From the NCBI GenBank assembly GCA_025060195.1, contig JANXCQ010000001.1, positions 78,664 through 128,351 on the forward strand: 49,688 bases of DNA, read 5' to 3'. The position numbers and the translations under genes are program-made. Origin of the DNA: Gemmatales bacterium. Lineage in GTDB: Bacteria; Planctomycetota; Planctomycetia; Gemmatales; HRBIN36. Positions 26,597 through 36,910 of this stretch are shown piece after piece; the first letter of the stretch is position 1; the number at the start of each line of letters is the position of its first letter. Under the pieces are notes generated by a model. It did no database searches, was not told where the DNA came from, and saw only the letters and a program-made list of their open reading frames with translations.

Positions 26597-29053
26597 TCAT
26601 GGTTGCGATACGTTTACTCGGGCCCAGAATTCATCGGCACGAATCACTTCACCTTGCAACCAGCGCCGTGAGAGTTGTTCCCAGTCTCCCGTGGGCACTT
26701 CGCCTCGACTCAAGCGAGCGACGAGGTCTTGCTTACGGGAATCGGCTATCGTCAACGGGGAGTTCTGCAGGTAGTCCAACAAGCGTTGCACATGGTGGCG
26801 GTACTGGCCGCTGTGCAGGGTATGGCCATGTTGCAGGAAGCACATGAGCGCCAGGGCAGTGGCCAGCCAGCGCCCCTCCGCATCTTTCTTGCCTCGTAAC
26901 TGAACTCTTTTTGCTGTTACGGGCTTACCGGCGGAGGAAGCAATGATCCGAGCGGGCATTCCCCCATCTGGCTCGAGCAATCCGGCGAGGGTAAAGAGCA
27001 CGTCTTCGGATGATTGGTCAGATGATTGGTCAGAATCGTCCTCCGAAGCCACCGGGAAGCCGTACACCATGGGGTCCCAAGTTGACAGATCCAAAGCTGA
27101 GCAAAGATATTTTGCTTGAGCCCTAGAAGAACGGCGGCGGATCAATCTGGCACTGTAAGCCGTGAACGAATAAAGGTTAGATCGGAAGTAGGCACCAAAT
27201 TCAACGTCCTGGGGTAAGCCGACAGGTACTACCTGCGTGTGTGGCAATTGGCCAGGGACATCATCTGTGCGCTGAACTACTGCTACTAACGCCATAGCGC
27301 GACTAGCTAATCCGTACTCTTGGCTCAGTTGTTTTAGCGACTGGAATAACTTTTGCTCCTCTTTAGACGATACTTCAGATTCGGTTTCCCTGATGCTCGG
27401 CATCACAGTAATCCGTGATTCCAAGTCGTTGATGAGACGTGCGCCTTGCATTAAGCGGATGATTTCACCGTCCTGCACTGTGCCTGCGTTCAACGGAATC
27501 TCGGTTTGCTTAGCTCCTTCAGGCGATAACCAACTTACCTGCAAAACGGCTGGGTCGTCGCCCGTGACTTCGACGAAAACTAAGACCGTTGAACCGGCAT
27601 GGATCAGCGATGACGGCTCAGGAGCAATCCTAGCCTCGGCCGGGCCAACTATTTGCCAACGCACTTGATCCGCCACAGGGCGACCCACAGCGGCGAATAG
27701 CTCCAAAGTCGCGTCACTGACCCGTTCTCGTGGTGTCAAGAATCGAGAAATCCCTTTGCTTTCGCGAGCCAATTGGGCCAGGAATCTATCTTGACTGGCC
27801 GAGCCAATGCCTAGCGCATGAATCCTTACACCCAACTTTCGTACCGAAGCCAAAATATCTTCAGTGCCGAACACTTGACCGTCGGTGATCACCAGGACAT
27901 CTCCTCCGCCGTCGCCTAAAATCGAAGCCGCTGCCTGAATACCTTGGGCCAACTCGGTGCCGCCTCGCGAATCAATCGAGCCTAGAAACTCGCGCGCCTG
28001 CTCTCGATGCTTCGCGTCCGCAAGTACCAAGTTCGGGGTGGAACATTCCACCTGATGATCGAAAGCCACAATGCTAAACTGGTCTTTTTCGCTGAGAGCA
28101 CCCAGGCAGGCTAGTAAGGCTCGCTTGGCTTGCTCCAGGGGCAACCCTGCCATCGAGCCGGAGCGATCCAATACGAAGACAATGCGGCGCGCCGCTTCAG
28201 GTACTTTGCCGAAAACCGAAGCTGGAATATTCACTGCGAAGTACCGTTTCCCATTGGACGCGGGGCCACCGCTGACCAATTGCAACGACTCTCTGCTGCG
28301 CGCATCCAGAACCAGGTCGCGGTTGGGCACGTCTCTTTCAGGAGCCAAGCTCACTTCAAACCTGTCCTTCTCGCCTTGACGAACTCGCACTGCATGAGAG
28401 GGTGAGCTGATTTCCACATTAGTGCCTGGAAGGCTAACCTTCAGGTTGAAGCCCACAGCGTGTAACTTTTGCGCATCCTGGGTCCAGGTGGGTAGCAGCA
28501 CGTCACCGAACTCCTCGGGAAGTTCTATTTCGCCTACGCCGGGGGCGACTTCCACGGCCCGCATCTGACTGTGGTAAGCAGGCGCCACTGTAAAGGGGAA
28601 GCGGAAACGGAAACCGCGCTCATGGAGCTCTACCCCGGCCAGTAGTTCCAGCCAGACGACGACCGTCTCGTCCGGACGGAGATTCCCCAGGTTTAGATTC
28701 ACTAAACCATCGCGATACGTTCGCGCCAACCCCGCGAGACTGCCTTGTTCCAGGGCTTGCTCGTATTCGCGCACTGCTTCTTTGACCGGCTTCAGTTCAG
28801 AGTTCACGCGAAAATCTTTGCCTACGATGCGAAACCGCCGTAGTGCTCCGTCGCGTGGCAGCATGAACGCGTACACCACTTCGACCGGTTTGTCGTGGGC
28901 GCTACGGAACGTATGGCGAACGTGTAACTTCGCGCCGGCGGGAGTGATGCGTCCCGTCAGTAACAATTCCTGTAAAGACAGCGCAAGAGGTTGCTCGGTG
29001 TTGGCGAGCGTCGGAACAAAGGTGACCGCTCCGTTAGTGTTAGACTTGCTCAT
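26597..29053 (-). CDS. VIT and von Willebrand factor A domain protein
   Basis: An 818-residue protein with a VIT (vault/inter-alpha-trypsin) domain at about 15-140 and a VWA domain beginning near 290. The metal-dependent adhesion site DRSGSM is at 296-301, with the VWA threonine/aspartate parts in SRGGTELAQG and VLVITDGQV. The C-terminal 250 residues are helical and lack a known motif. No signal peptide is seen, so unlike the animal homologues it is probably cytoplasmic. Its ATG overlaps the 3' end of the MerR gene by 14 bp, a sign of translational coupling. VIT-VWA proteins in bacteria are poorly understood; a metal-dependent protein-binding role is inference. Confidence 0.9.
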   Translation of the reverse strand: MSKSNTNGAVTFVPTLANTEQPLALSLQELLLTGRITPAGAKLHVRHTFRSAHDKPVEVVYAFMLPRDGALRRFRIVGKDFRVNSELKPVKEAVREYEQALEQGSLAGLARTYRDGLVNLNLGNLRPDETVVVWLELLAGVELHERGFRFRFPFTVAPAYHSQMRAVEVAPGVGEIELPEEFGDVLLPTWTQDAQKLHAVGFNLKVSLPGTNVEISSPSHAVRVRQGEKDRFEVSLAPERDVPNRDLVLDARSRESLQLVSGGPASNGKRYFAVNIPASVFGKVPEAARRIVFVLDRSGSMAGLPLEQAKRALLACLGALSEKDQFSIVAFDHQVECSTPNLVLADAKHREQAREFLGSIDSRGGTELAQGIQAAASILGDGGGDVLVITDGQVFGTEDILASVRKLGVRIHALGIGSASQDRFLAQLARESKGISRFLTPRERVSDATLELFAAVGRPVADQVRWQIVGPAEARIAPEPSSLIHAGSTVLVFVEVTGDDPAVLQVSWLSPEGAKQTEIPLNAGTVQDGEIIRLMQGARLINDLESRITVMPSIRETESEVSSKEEQKLFQSLKQLSQEYGLASRAMALVAVVQRTDDVPGQLPHTQVVPVGLPQDVEFGAYFRSNLYSFTAYSARLIRRRSSRAQAKYLCSALDLSTWDPMVYGFPVASEDDSDQSSDQSSEDVLFTLAGLLEPDGGMPARIIASSAGKPVTAKRVQLRGKKDAEGRWLATALALMCFLQHGHTLHSGQYRHHVQRLLDYLQNSPLTIADSRKQDLVARLSRGEVPTGDWEQLSRRWLQGEVIRADEFWARVNVSQP

Positions 29054-29471
29054 GGTTCGACTCCTTATGTGATGGTTCCTGAGGATTCTGCAGCAAGCGC
29101 TGCAATTGCTTCAGCCAATGGTCAATCAGATGGCGGCGCCACGGCGGCATATCATGGCGCAAATGCACCACCAGGTCCGGAGCGACCTCGATACGCCACC
29201 ACAATGTCGCCGATAACGCCGTATCGCTGGGACTATGCTCACCTAAGCGGAACGCAATTTCCGCTAGCGTAAGCCCCCGGGCCTGCAAGCGGCGAATTTC
29301 TCGAATCCGCCGCTCGTGCTCGGGGCCGTATTTCGCATCTCGCCCCGCTTTGATGGGCCCCGGGAGCAAACCCCGCGCGATGTAGAACCGTATTGTGCGG
29401 GCTGGACAACCTGTCCGTTGAGCCAGCTCACGCAGGCTCATCCACCCTATCGGCGGCTTCTCCTGCTCCAT
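29040..29471 (-). CDS. MerR-family transcriptional regulator
   Basis: A 143-residue DNA-binding protein. The winged helix-turn-helix starts at SLRELAQRTGCPARTIRFYIARGLLPGP (about 12-39) and continues through KYGPEHERRIREIRRLQARGLTLAEIAFRLGE. The C-terminal half (WWRIEVAPDLVVHLR) lacks the cysteine ligands of metal sensors, so the effector is unknown. The start ATG at 29471 is chosen; an ATG at 29441 would begin at MSLREL. It overlaps the VIT-VWA gene downstream and probably controls that operon. A TTGACA-type dyad lies about 140 bp upstream. Confidence 0.88.
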   Translation of the reverse strand: MEQEKPPIGWMSLRELAQRTGCPARTIRFYIARGLLPGPIKAGRDAKYGPEHERRIREIRRLQARGLTLAEIAFRLGEHSPSDTALSATLWWRIEVAPDLVVHLRHDMPPWRRHLIDHWLKQLQRLLQNPQEPSHKESNHEQV

Positions 29472-29610
29472 GCTCCTGCTCGATTCGTTTCATCGTTATT
29501 AACGCAGCATTCGGATTGTTTGTGACAATTCCAGACCGCTTGATTCTGCTTTGCCGTCGCTGGCCATTTCCAGTTACCTACACCGAGGGTTCGACAGCGC
29601 CAGCATTATA

Positions 29611-29634
29611 TTGACACTGTCAAGTAATGTCAAA
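29611..29634. promoter_or_regulatory. Candidate operator: TTGACA-C-TGTCAA plus third half-site
   Basis: TTGACACTGTCAA (29611-29623) is a perfect 6-bp dyad around one base, followed after 5 nt by another TGTCAA (29629-29634). It sits upstream of the leftward MerR/VIT-VWA operon. TTGACA is also a -35 consensus, so operator and promoter may coincide. Confidence 0.4.
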
Positions 29635-29999
29635 TAAGTTGGAAAAATTTCTTAGCCGAGTATCACTCCGTCTCGGAGTTAGCCTGCAGCTCTCAGCTGG
29701 AGATTGGCCGAGTATCAGGTCCGCTAATAACGCGCGAAACCATCTCAGGATGCTTTCTGGCCTAAGTTACGCCCAGTTCGGAAATAAGAGCAATTCCTTC
29801 GCGAAGCGTGGTCTTAACTCTGGCCGCTTCTTTCTTGACGATACTAAAGATTGGGATTTACTACTAGCCACTCGACTAAATCTAGTGTTCCAGACGACTC
29901 CAGTCCGAGCATTTTCGGGGAGCAGTCCGGAAAACTTTCCCCAGCCGAAACTTGGGCAACGGTGTGAGCCTTGGAAGGAGAGTTTTTTGCTCATTGGGC

Positions 30000-30029
30000 T
30001 TGCATTAGCTCGGCCCGGGATTCGATAAT
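30000..30029 (+). promoter_or_regulatory. Possible promoter for dcd-nrdJ
   Basis: TTGCAT (30000-30005), 18-bp spacer, GATAAT (30024-30029). The -10 matches 5 of 6; the -35 matches only its first three bases. It lies 44 bp before the dcd start. Confidence 0.3.
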
Positions 30030-30072
30030 AGTGTACATAAGAACACCTGACAACGTGGGAGGAACCGAAGCC

Positions 30073-30693
30073 GTGTCGGTACTCAGCGATGTCCAAATTC
30101 AACGCGAAATCGTGATTCGGCCTTTTGCGGAAGGATTAGCTCGCCCCGGGGTGATTTCCTACGGACTGAGTAGTTATGGCTACGACGTCCGGGTGGGACG
30201 ACATTTCAAAGTCTTTACCAACGTCTATGGGGCTGTAGTTGACCCAAAGAATTTTTCCCCGACCGCGTTCGTGGATATCGAAGGGGATTATTGCCTCATC
30301 CCGCCTAACAGTTTCGCCTTGGCGGAATCATTGGAGTATTTTGAAATTCCCCGCGATGTTCTTGCTATTTGTGTGGGCAAATCGACTTATGCCCGCTGTG
30401 GCATCATAGTGAACATTACTCCCCTTGAGCCCGAATGGCGTGGAAAAATTACGTTGGAAATCAGTAACACCACGCCCTTACCCGCGAAGGTTTATGCCAA
30501 TGAAGGAATCGCCCAAATCATCTTTCTACGAGCGGAGCAAGTCTGCCGAGTCAGCTACGCGGATAAGCGGGGCAAGTACCAAGACCAAAAAGGTTTGACC
30601 CTACCTTTCGTTTTGGGCGCTGAGCCAGCCAGTCGCGCGAGCGCTAACCAAGTTGCAGAAGGCTCGGAGAAATTAGTGTCTTCCAACAGCTGA
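30073..30693 (+). CDS. dcd: dCTP deaminase
   Basis: A 206-residue trimeric enzyme that deaminates dCTP to dUTP, the first step toward dTTP. The family motif GKSTYARCG, the sequence [17 protein letters not shown] with the catalytic Glu129, and the C-terminal [16 protein letters not shown] are all present. The GTG at 30073 has GGGAGG 10 nt upstream; the open frame extends 34 codons further without similarity. nrdJ begins 30 bp after its stop, so the two are almost certainly co-transcribed and jointly feed the deoxynucleotide pool. No separate dUTPase is seen, and a bifunctional deaminase/dUTPase cannot be excluded. Confidence 0.95.
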   Translation: MSVLSDVQIQREIVIRPFAEGLARPGVISYGLSSYGYDVRVGRHFKVFTNVYGAVVDPKNFSPTAFVDIEGDYCLIPPNSFALAESLEYFEIPRDVLAICVGKSTYARCGIIVNITPLEPEWRGKITLEISNTTPLPAKVYANEGIAQIIFLRAEQVCRVSYADKRGKYQDQKGLTLPFVLGAEPASRASANQVAEGSEKLVSSNS

Positions 30694-30723
30694 GCAAATT
30701 TCCAGACCCGAAGGAGGCCCTCC

Positions 30724-33700
30724 ATGCGTATCCCACGCTTATTCACCCGGGAAAATCAGGACCCTTTAATTTCGGTGCGGTTTGTTCCCCGCAGTAGTCG
30801 TATTACGAATCCTGACGGCTCAGTGGTGTTTGAAATGCGCGACATATTAGCGCCTGAGCATTGGTCGCAGGTAGCCGTTGACATTCTGGCTCAGAAATAC
30901 TTCCGCAAAGCTGGAGTACCGTCAGCGACGGTGCGGGTTCCTGAACCGAACGTGCCCGAGTGGCTCTGGCGCTCCGTCCCCGCAGAAGGTTGTACTTTCG
31001 GCAGTGAACGTGATGCCCGACAGGTCTTTCATCGCTTAGCGGGGTGTTGGACCTACTGGGGCTGGAAGGAGGGGGTTTTCGACTCCGAAGCCGACGCCCG
31101 CGCGTTTTACGACGAATTGATGTACATGCTCGCCTGGCAGATGGCCGCCCCCAACAGTCCTCAATGGTTCAATACCGGCCTTTACTGGGCTTACGGCATC
31201 GCTGGGCCTCCGCAGGGCCATTATTACGTGGACCCGGAAACTGGTGAGACGGTGCCTTCCAAGTCCGCTTACGAACGTCCTGCTCCCCATGCTTGTTTCA
31301 TCCAGAGCATTGCCGACGACTTAGTGAATCCTGGGGGCATCATGGACTTATGGGTGCGCGAGGCTCGGGTGTTCAAGTACGGCTCCGGAACGGGCACAAA
31401 CTTTTCCCCGTTACGTGCACAGGGCGAGCCTCTCTCGGGCGGAGGAAAATCTAGCGGGCTTATGAGTTTCCTCAAAATCGGCGACCGTGCTGCCGGCGCC
31501 ATCAAGTCAGGAGGCACTACCCGCCGCGCCGCTAAGATGGTCATCCTCGACGCTGATCACCCCGACATCGAGGAATTTGTCAACTGGAAAGTGCACGAAG
31601 AGCAAAAAGTTGCTGCCTTGGTCGCGGGTTCGAAAATTTGCAGCCACTATCTCAACGCTATCATCCGCGCCTGCCACCAACCAGAACTGCAAAATGGTTC
31701 CGCATCTCATCTCGCCGACGCAGATCGTTTCGATGTGCGCAAGAATGAAGCCCTGCGTCGCGCCGTCAGTGAGGCACGCCGAGCCCAAGTCCCCATCAAC
31801 TATATCGAACGCGCCATCCAACTCGCCAAACAAGGGGCCACATCGTTTCCTTTCACAGAATATAACACCGACTGGGATTCGGAGGCCTATGGGACGGTTT
31901 CCGGGCAGAACAGTAACAACTCAGTTCGCGTTACCAACGCATTCATGGAAGCAGTGCTCAACGACGGCCCGTGGCATTTGTACTGGCGGACTGAGCTGGA
32001 AAAAGCCCGTCGGGAGAATCGAGCGCCGCAACCATGTCGCACGATCCGTGCCCGCGACTTGTGGGATCAGATCGCCGCAGCTGCCTGGGCCTGTGCCGAC
32101 CCAGGCTTGCAGTTTGACACCACCATCAACGAATGGCACACCTGCCCAAACGATGGCCGGATTAACGCTTCTAATCCTTGCAGCGAGTACATGTTCCTAG
32201 ACGATACGGCCTGTAACCTGGCGTCCTTGAACCTCATGGCATTCCATCGCACACGTCGTCCCGACGCGCGGCTATCTGAGGAAGTTTTCTTCGACATCGA
32301 AGCCTTCCAGCATGCGTGCCGGCTTTGGACGATTGTTTTAGAAATCTCGGTTTACATGGCGCAGTTTCCGAGCAAGGCCATCGCGCGACGGTCCTACGAT
32401 TATCGCACCCTGGGGCTTGGTTATGCCAACCTCGGCACTTTACTCATGGTCGAGGGAATTCCTTACGACTCGGAAACGGGCCGGGCGGTTTGCGGGGCCA
32501 TCACTTGTTTGATGCATGCCACAGCTTACAGCACATCCGCCGAACTAGCGCGCGAATTAGGCCCCTTCCCGCGGTTCCACGCCAACCGAGAAGCAATGTT
32601 ACGGGTGATCCGGAACCATCGCCGGGCCGCTTACAACGCTCCCCCAGAGGAATACGAGGGCCTGACCATCAAGCCGATGGGCATCAATCCACAACATTGT
32701 CCTCGTTTCCTCTTAGATGCGGCCCGCACCGCAGCTGACCGCATGCTCGAGTGGGGTGAGAAATACGGTTACCGCAACGCCCAGGTTACCTGTATCGCAC
32801 CCACAGGCACCATCGGGTTGGCCATGGATTGCGACACTACCGGAATTGAACCCGACTTCGCTCTGGTCAAGTTCAAGAAACTAGCAGGAGGCGGATACTT
32901 CAAAATTATCAACACTTCGGTGCCACTAGCACTGGCAAAGCTCGGCTACACCCCCGAGCAAATTCGCGACATCGAGCTGTATTGCCGAGGACATGGCACG
33001 CTCCGCGGTTGTCCTTACATCAATCCGGAAACGTTGAAGGCCAAAGGGTTCAGTGATGAAATCCTGGCCCGCGTCGAAGAGCTATTGCCGACTACATTCG
33101 ACTTGCGTTTTGTGTTCACCCGCTGGACTTTGGGCGACCAGTTCTTGCGGACTTTGGGTTTTAGCGAAGCCCAGATTCAGGCACCTGATTTCGATGTGCT
33201 TACGAGCCTGGGTTTCACGAAAGAACAAATCGAAGCGGCCAACGAATACGTCTGTGGCACCATGACACTGGAAGGTGCTCCCCACCTGCGTCCTGAGCAC
33301 TTACCTGTTTTCGATTGCGCGAATCGTTGCGGGAAGAAGGGTAAACGTTTCCTGAGTACAGAAGCACACATTCGGATGATGGCCGCAGCCCAACCTTTTA
33401 TTAGTGGCGCGATATCGAAAACCATCAACATGCCCCACGACGCGACTATTGAAGATGTGAAAAGTAGCTACTTACTTAGTTGGAAGCTCATGCTCAAAGC
33501 GATTGCGCTTTATCGAGACGGCTCTAAGTTGAGCCAACCGTTGAGTTCCGTCGGCGAGGCTTCGGAGCTATTAGCGGTCAGCGAGGAGCCGCAAGCGGAG
33601 CCGGTGCGCATCGCTGAGCGTATCATCCATCGTTACATCGCGAAACGGCGCCGTCTGCCCGATCGCCGCGCAGGTTACACTCAAAAAGCCCGCATCGGTC

Positions 33701-34407
33701 CCCACAAGATTTACCTTCGTACTGGCGAGTACGAGGACGGTACGCTCGGAGAAATCTTCATCGATATGCACAAAGAGGGAGCCGCCTTCCGTAGCCTGCT
33801 CAACTGCTTCGCGATAGCAGTTTCTCTGGGCCTGCAACATGGCGTGCCTTTAGAAGAGTTTGTGGATGCATTTTTGTTCACCCGCTTTGAGCCGAACGGA
33901 CCCGTGCAGGGGAACCCGCACATCAAGATGACCACTTCGATTATCGACTATATTTTCCGCGAGTTAGCGATTACATATTTAGGTCGTTATGATTTAGCTC
34001 AGGTAAGTGAAGAGGACTTACGCGCCGATGCAATGCATCGGGCCACCTCCGAGCCGGAATACGAAGGAGAAGAAGTCGTAGCTGAACGGATTTATGATCC
34101 AGGCGAATGGAAAGAGGAAGAATCGCGGCGAAATTCCCCTGCGTTTAGTAAACCAAAAACGCCCCATCTCCGTCCAAAATTGCCAGGGGCCGGAAATGGT
34201 CGTAATCCTGAGAATAAAGCCGGCCAACGGCCCACTGCCAGTGGACCGTCACTGCTAGCACGGACCAGTATAGCAGAAGAGATCCGCTTAGCTCGGCTCA
34301 AGGGCTATGAAGGTGATCCCTGCCCCGAATGTGGCCAATTAACTTTAGTCCGCAGCGGAGCCTGTCTGAAGTGCGACACCTGCGGCGCCACCAGTGGCTG
34401 TAGTTAA
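30724..34407 (+). CDS. nrdJ: Adenosylcobalamin-dependent (class II) ribonucleotide reductase
   Basis: A 1227-residue enzyme that reduces ribonucleotides using a radical made from coenzyme B12, so it works with or without oxygen. Conserved parts are [17 protein letters not shown], the glycine-rich [24 protein letters not shown], and the active-site NPCSE (484-488, with Cys486 and Glu488). CIAPTGTIG and DGSKLSQPL occur later. The C-terminal zinc ribbon has CPEC and CDTC, followed by a final Cys near the stop that may act in thiol exchange. AAGGAGG lies 6 nt before the ATG. The linker at about 1130-1190 is low complexity. It is partnered with dcd. Confidence 0.96.
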   Translation: MRIPRLFTRENQDPLISVRFVPRSSRITNPDGSVVFEMRDILAPEHWSQVAVDILAQKYFRKAGVPSATVRVPEPNVPEWLWRSVPAEGCTFGSERDARQVFHRLAGCWTYWGWKEGVFDSEADARAFYDELMYMLAWQMAAPNSPQWFNTGLYWAYGIAGPPQGHYYVDPETGETVPSKSAYERPAPHACFIQSIADDLVNPGGIMDLWVREARVFKYGSGTGTNFSPLRAQGEPLSGGGKSSGLMSFLKIGDRAAGAIKSGGTTRRAAKMVILDADHPDIEEFVNWKVHEEQKVAALVAGSKICSHYLNAIIRACHQPELQNGSASHLADADRFDVRKNEALRRAVSEARRAQVPINYIERAIQLAKQGATSFPFTEYNTDWDSEAYGTVSGQNSNNSVRVTNAFMEAVLNDGPWHLYWRTELEKARRENRAPQPCRTIRARDLWDQIAAAAWACADPGLQFDTTINEWHTCPNDGRINASNPCSEYMFLDDTACNLASLNLMAFHRTRRPDARLSEEVFFDIEAFQHACRLWTIVLEISVYMAQFPSKAIARRSYDYRTLGLGYANLGTLLMVEGIPYDSETGRAVCGAITCLMHATAYSTSAELARELGPFPRFHANREAMLRVIRNHRRAAYNAPPEEYEGLTIKPMGINPQHCPRFLLDAARTAADRMLEWGEKYGYRNAQVTCIAPTGTIGLAMDCDTTGIEPDFALVKFKKLAGGGYFKIINTSVPLALAKLGYTPEQIRDIELYCRGHGTLRGCPYINPETLKAKGFSDEILARVEELLPTTFDLRFVFTRWTLGDQFLRTLGFSEAQIQAPDFDVLTSLGFTKEQIEAANEYVCGTMTLEGAPHLRPEHLPVFDCANRCGKKGKRFLSTEAHIRMMAAAQPFISGAISKTINMPHDATIEDVKSSYLLSWKLMLKAIALYRDGSKLSQPLSSVGEASELLAVSEEPQAEPVRIAERIIHRYIAKRRRLPDRRAGYTQKARIGPHKIYLRTGEYEDGTLGEIFIDMHKEGAAFRSLLNCFAIAVSLGLQHGVPLEEFVDAFLFTRFEPNGPVQGNPHIKMTTSIIDYIFRELAITYLGRYDLAQVSEEDLRADAMHRATSEPEYEGEEVVAERIYDPGEWKEEESRRNSPAFSKPKTPHLRPKLPGAGNGRNPENKAGQRPTASGPSLLARTSIAEEIRLARLKGYEGDPCPECGQLTLVRSGACLKCDTCGATSGCS

Positions 34408-34459
34408 ATAACCACGCGACATTAATATCTCAAGCTGGCTAATACGAAGAGGGAGAGCC

Positions 34460-35626
34460 ATGAATCCCACCCGCCGCGACTTCTGCCGCCTTACAGGCTT
34501 GGCCGCTCTTAGCCTAGTCCGATGTACTAACACTTGGGCGCAGGAAGCTAAACGTTATTGGCTCTATGTCGGCACCTATACCCACGGTAAAAGTAAAGGC
34601 ATTTATTTTTATGAGTGGTCTGTCGAAGGGCGACTCAAGGGACTCGGTTTAGCAGCACAGGCAACGAATCCCTCTTTCTTAGCTGTACACCCATCTCATA
34701 AGTACCTCTATGCCGTCGGGGAGGTAACAACATACAACGGCAAGCGCACGGGCTCGGTGAGCGCATTCGCTCTCGACCCGAAGACTGGGCGCCTAACGTT
34801 GATCAACCAGCAAGCCTCCGGGGGCGGCGCTCCATGCCATTTAATTGTGGACCATCTTGGCAATCATGTTCTCGTCGCGAACTATACGGGCGGTACGGTA
34901 GCCGTCCTACCCATCGGGGTAAATGGCGAGTTGCGGGAAGCTAGCTGCATAATTCAACATCAGGGAAAAAGCGTCAATCCCAGTCGGCAGGAAGCGCCAC
35001 ATCCCCACTCCGTCAATTTAGATCCCGATGGCCATTATGCATTTGTGGCCGACTTAGGTTTAGATCGCATATTTATCTATACCTATGACGCTAAGCGTGG
35101 ACACCTAAGCCCTCATGAAATACCATATGCGTCTGTGGCTCCCGGGTCTGGACCACGCCACTTTACGTTTCACCCCTCAGGAAGATTCGCGTACGTTATC
35201 AATGAACTGGCAAACACGGTAACGGCTTTTGTTTGGGATTCTAAAAAGGGGCAGTTGACGGAAATTCAGACGGTGAGCACGTTACCCAAAGATTTTCAAG
35301 GGACTAGCTACACCGCGGAAATTCTAGTGCATCCCGGAGGTGAGTGGTTATTCGGTTCCAATCGCGGGCATGATAGTATTAGTGTCTTTCGAATAGATAA
35401 GCAGAGCGGGAAGTTAGAGTTAGTGAGTCATGCGACAAAGGGGATTCGCTGGCCCAGGAACTTTAACATCGATCCGTCAGGACGGTTCGTGTTAGTAGCC
35501 AGCGAAAGGGCAGATAATCTCGTTATTTTCGAGCTCGATTATAAGAACGGAGTGCTAACGCCAGTTTCTGTGGAAAGCGATGTGCCGACGCCGGTGTGCC
35601 TCAAATTTGTTCCCATAAGTGGATGA
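34460..35626 (+). CDS. Exported lactonase family protein (YbhE-type 6-phosphogluconolactonase fold)
   Basis: A 388-residue seven-bladed beta-propeller of the YbhE/Pgl family. The N terminus has a twin-arginine signal, TRRDFCRLTGLAALSL, so a folded protein is exported by Tat. Propeller blades are visible as repeats of FLAVHPSHKYLYAVGE, HLIVDHLGNHVLVANY, HSVNLDPDGHYAFVADLG, HFTFHPSGRFAYVINE and NFNIDPSGRFVLVASE. Cytoplasmic members hydrolyse 6-phosphogluconolactone; an exported one more likely acts on another sugar lactone (inference). GAGGGAG precedes the ATG. It lies 52 bp after nrdJ but is probably unrelated to it. Confidence 0.9.
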   Translation: MNPTRRDFCRLTGLAALSLVRCTNTWAQEAKRYWLYVGTYTHGKSKGIYFYEWSVEGRLKGLGLAAQATNPSFLAVHPSHKYLYAVGEVTTYNGKRTGSVSAFALDPKTGRLTLINQQASGGGAPCHLIVDHLGNHVLVANYTGGTVAVLPIGVNGELREASCIIQHQGKSVNPSRQEAPHPHSVNLDPDGHYAFVADLGLDRIFIYTYDAKRGHLSPHEIPYASVAPGSGPRHFTFHPSGRFAYVINELANTVTAFVWDSKKGQLTEIQTVSTLPKDFQGTSYTAEILVHPGGEWLFGSNRGHDSISVFRIDKQSGKLELVSHATKGIRWPRNFNIDPSGRFVLVASERADNLVIFELDYKNGVLTPVSVESDVPTPVCLKFVPISG

Positions 35627-35935
35627 CAACTTCATGTTGCCCCAAGGCGGTCATGATCCGTAGAGAGTGCTGGAACATTCTTTAGGGAATCGGGCTTAAA
35701 TTGTGTAACCATTTTATGTCGCTAACAAACCCCAAATAGCACTAACTAAAGATTAGCGGAGGACCAGAAGTATATGAATGGGTGTAGCTTGCTTCTAGTA
35801 AGAATAACAACGAATCAAGTCCTAGCTAAGCTCTATTGTTAGCATATAGCACCCCAATTTATTAGATGCTGGCACTAAGCAAACTAATACCATGGCTATA
35901 CCGCTAAGCGTTTTGCAGGTTTTGACACGTAGTTA
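35627..35935. other. AT-rich non-coding stretch between convergent genes
   Basis: About 309 bp, clearly lower in G+C than the flanking genes, with no supported gene. A small hairpin, CAAC-TTCAT-GTTG, follows the lactonase stop. It holds stops in all frames I checked by eye. Confidence 0.4.
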
Positions 35936-36676
35936 TTAAGCGAGGGACGGTAAATCGGTAAGCGGGGTGCCGTGGCGCTGGCCACTGACAAAAGGGGAAT
36001 CGGCAAGATAAAAGCGCAGGGGCAAGTCTTGGGCCGACGTAACTCCAATGCGGGGACTGACAAATATCCCCTGACGATCCACGGCGTGAGCATCCTCAGC
36101 CAGCCAGAGCAGTTCGCCGCGTGTCAGGTCGTGGCCGTCGAGGCGTCGGTCTATAGCGAGGGCTTGACATAGTTTCCCGGGCCCCCGGGCAAGTTCGCGG
36201 AGTTGGTTCGTGCCACGAAGCTTTTGCATCGTTTCCATACCGCAAAAGGGAGCGAGCGCGCGAATCAGCACGGCGCTAGGAATCCCTTCCGGTTCGGTGA
36301 CGACGTTTAGGCAATGACGCGAGTGAATGGCATATACGTATGCATTCCCTGGCGGCCCGAACATGGAAGCGTTGCGTCGTGTGCGGCCGCGATAAGCATG
36401 GTTGGCTGGATCATGCTGTGGCAGGTAAGCCTCCACCTCGACAATGCGTCCCGCCAGCAAAATCCCGTTTTCGAGCTGCCGCAGTAGCCATTTCCCCAAC
36501 AGGTCGACAGCCACTTGAACGACGGGGCGGTCGTAAAACGAACGTGGCAGGATCGGCAACGCACGGAGCGTGTGCGGTTCGACCTCAGAAAGGACTGGTT
36601 CACCGTAGCCACCTGAAGCATTCGGCTTGGCCGAGGATGAGGATTGCGGCGCAGGCTGAGGCAACTTTGATGGCAT
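35936..36676 (-). CDS. 3-methyladenine DNA glycosylase (AAG/MPG family)
   Basis: A base-excision repair enzyme that removes alkylated purines. Motifs are LGKWLLR, GRIVEVEAYLP with the catalytic acidic residue, NASMFGPPGNAYVYAIHSRH, the DNA-binding ELARGPGKLCQAL and PRIGVTSAQDLPLRFY. The conserved domain starts at about residue 42 (LPILPRSFYDRP). The first 41 residues are unlike the family and include GEPVLSEVEP, the translation of a dispersed repeat I know from other bacteria, so the true start may be later or the N terminus was extended by an insertion. The 246-residue total is longer than the usual 190-210. It is convergent with the lactonase. Confidence 0.92.
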   Translation of the reverse strand: MPSKLPQPAPQSSSSAKPNASGGYGEPVLSEVEPHTLRALPILPRSFYDRPVVQVAVDLLGKWLLRQLENGILLAGRIVEVEAYLPQHDPANHAYRGRTRRNASMFGPPGNAYVYAIHSRHCLNVVTEPEGIPSAVLIRALAPFCGMETMQKLRGTNQLRELARGPGKLCQALAIDRRLDGHDLTRGELLWLAEDAHAVDRQGIFVSPRIGVTSAQDLPLRFYLADSPFVSGQRHGTPLTDLPSLA

Positions 36677-36910
36677 CCTTAATGGTCGCGAGTTAGCGTT
36701 CCGTGAGTCGGCAGCGTATGCGCTTATTTATACAATGCGTACGATAGACGGCGCTAGATGGATCGAGGTTCATTCCCTCGCTGCGGTGACGAGCGTCTTG
36801 GGTATGGGCAGCGAATTCGGGACGCTGGCAACATTCCGGTCAGCAAACATCCTACTAGCTTTGCCGAAGAAAGGAGTCGCATTGGTCAAGAAAATATCAG
36901 GGGCCACAGC

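Larger units (their letters stand above)
29472..30072. other. Divergent non-coding region between merR and dcd
   Basis: No gene is supported. It contains the TTGACA dyad (29611-29634), an 11-nt direct repeat GCCGAGTATCA (29655-29665 and 29707-29717) and a possible promoter near 30000-30029. No cobalamin-riboswitch B12 box or NrdR box was recognised, although a B12-dependent reductase follows. Confidence 0.5.

Noticed and set aside
29472..30072. Cobalamin riboswitch expected before a B12-dependent reductase
   Set aside because: No B12 box was recognised by eye; GCCACT near 29870 is isolated.
29971..30072. Upstream in-frame extension of dcd
   Set aside because: A GTG at 30073 has a well-placed GGGAGG, and the 34 extra residues do not match the family.
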